Source: an uncultured Flavobacteriales bacterium (GTDB taxonomy: Bacteria; Bacteroidota; Bacteroidia; Flavobacteriales_D; Sanyastnellaceae). Taken from it: a stretch of DNA of 5,411 nucleotides. Made by a program: the position numbers and the translations under genes. Numbering within the stretch: position 1 is the stretch's first letter; the number at the start of each line of letters is the position of its first letter. Positions 5,364 to 5,411 of this stretch are shown piece by piece. The DNA lies in assembly GCA_913057815.1 (NCBI GenBank), contig CAJXOV010000194.1, positions 1-5,411 of the forward strand, written 5' to 3'. The notes below the pieces were generated by a model that worked only from the letters and a program-made list of their open reading frames with translations, made no database searches and was not told the DNA's origin.

Positions 5364-5411
5364 CTGTCTCTTATACACATCTCCGAGCCCACGAGACCTC
5401 TCTACATCTCG
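5364..5411 (+). other. Nextera read-2 adapter with i7 index (sequencing artefact)
   Basis: Bases 5364-5382 (CTGTCTCTTATACACATCT) are the reverse complement of the Tn5 mosaic end, and 5383-5397 (CCGAGCCCACGAGAC) of the Nextera read-2 overhang. Bases 5398-5405 (CTCTCTAC) sit in the i7 index position and equal a standard Nextera index (N707). Bases 5406-5411 (ATCTCG) begin the P7 sequence. This is library construct; biological sequence ends at 5363. Confidence 0.98.

Noticed and set aside
20..5382. A Tn5-like transposon with 19-bp inverted terminal repeats
   Set aside because: The repeats are mosaic ends attached to Nextera overhangs, index and P7 sequence; there is no transposase gene and no 9-bp duplication (GTAGAGTCT inside the left end has no match at the right).

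Overview
The window looks like ordinary chromosomal DNA from a free-living, AT-rich member of the Bacteroidota, bounded at both ends by sequencing-library adapter. Three things point to that phylum. One protein ends in a type IX secretion C-terminal sorting domain, a system confined to it. Another begins with a CarboxypepD_reg-like domain of the kind common in its surface proteins. None of the five complete genes has a recognisable Shine-Dalgarno sequence; their start codons follow A/T-rich leaders. The class (Cytophagia-like or Flavobacteriia-like) cannot be settled from this much sequence.

Layout. Bases 1-38 and 5364-5411 are Nextera/Tn5 tagmentation adapter, so the biological sequence is 39-5363. 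From the left: the last codons of a TIGR01777-family SDR epimerase (to 124, +); a 63-residue cold-shock protein (196-387, +) with a strong intrinsic terminator (416-445); a secreted 440-residue protein with an N-terminal CarboxypepD_reg-like domain (547-1869, +); a convergent 306-residue lipoprotein with a probable SRPBCC/START-like C-terminal half (1908-2828, -); a 396-base divergent intergenic region holding a perfect 13-bp palindrome and a weaker inverted repeat; a 198-residue GNAT-type acetyltransferase (3225-3821, +); and a convergent 455-residue T9SS cargo protein (3909-5276, -).

How the genes work together. The strand order is + + + / - / + / -, so most genes are probably single transcription units rather than an operon. 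Three of the five complete proteins (secreted, lipoprotein, T9SS cargo) are built for export, which fits the surface-protein-rich genomes of this phylum. Nothing links the genes into one pathway. I see no CRISPR array, tRNA, rRNA, natural mobile element, toxin-antitoxin pair or defence module, and I do not find a previously undescribed system. The most useful second looks are the adapter ends, the palindrome in the 2829-3224 intergenic region, and the uncharacterised parts of the two exported proteins at 547-1869 and 1908-2828.
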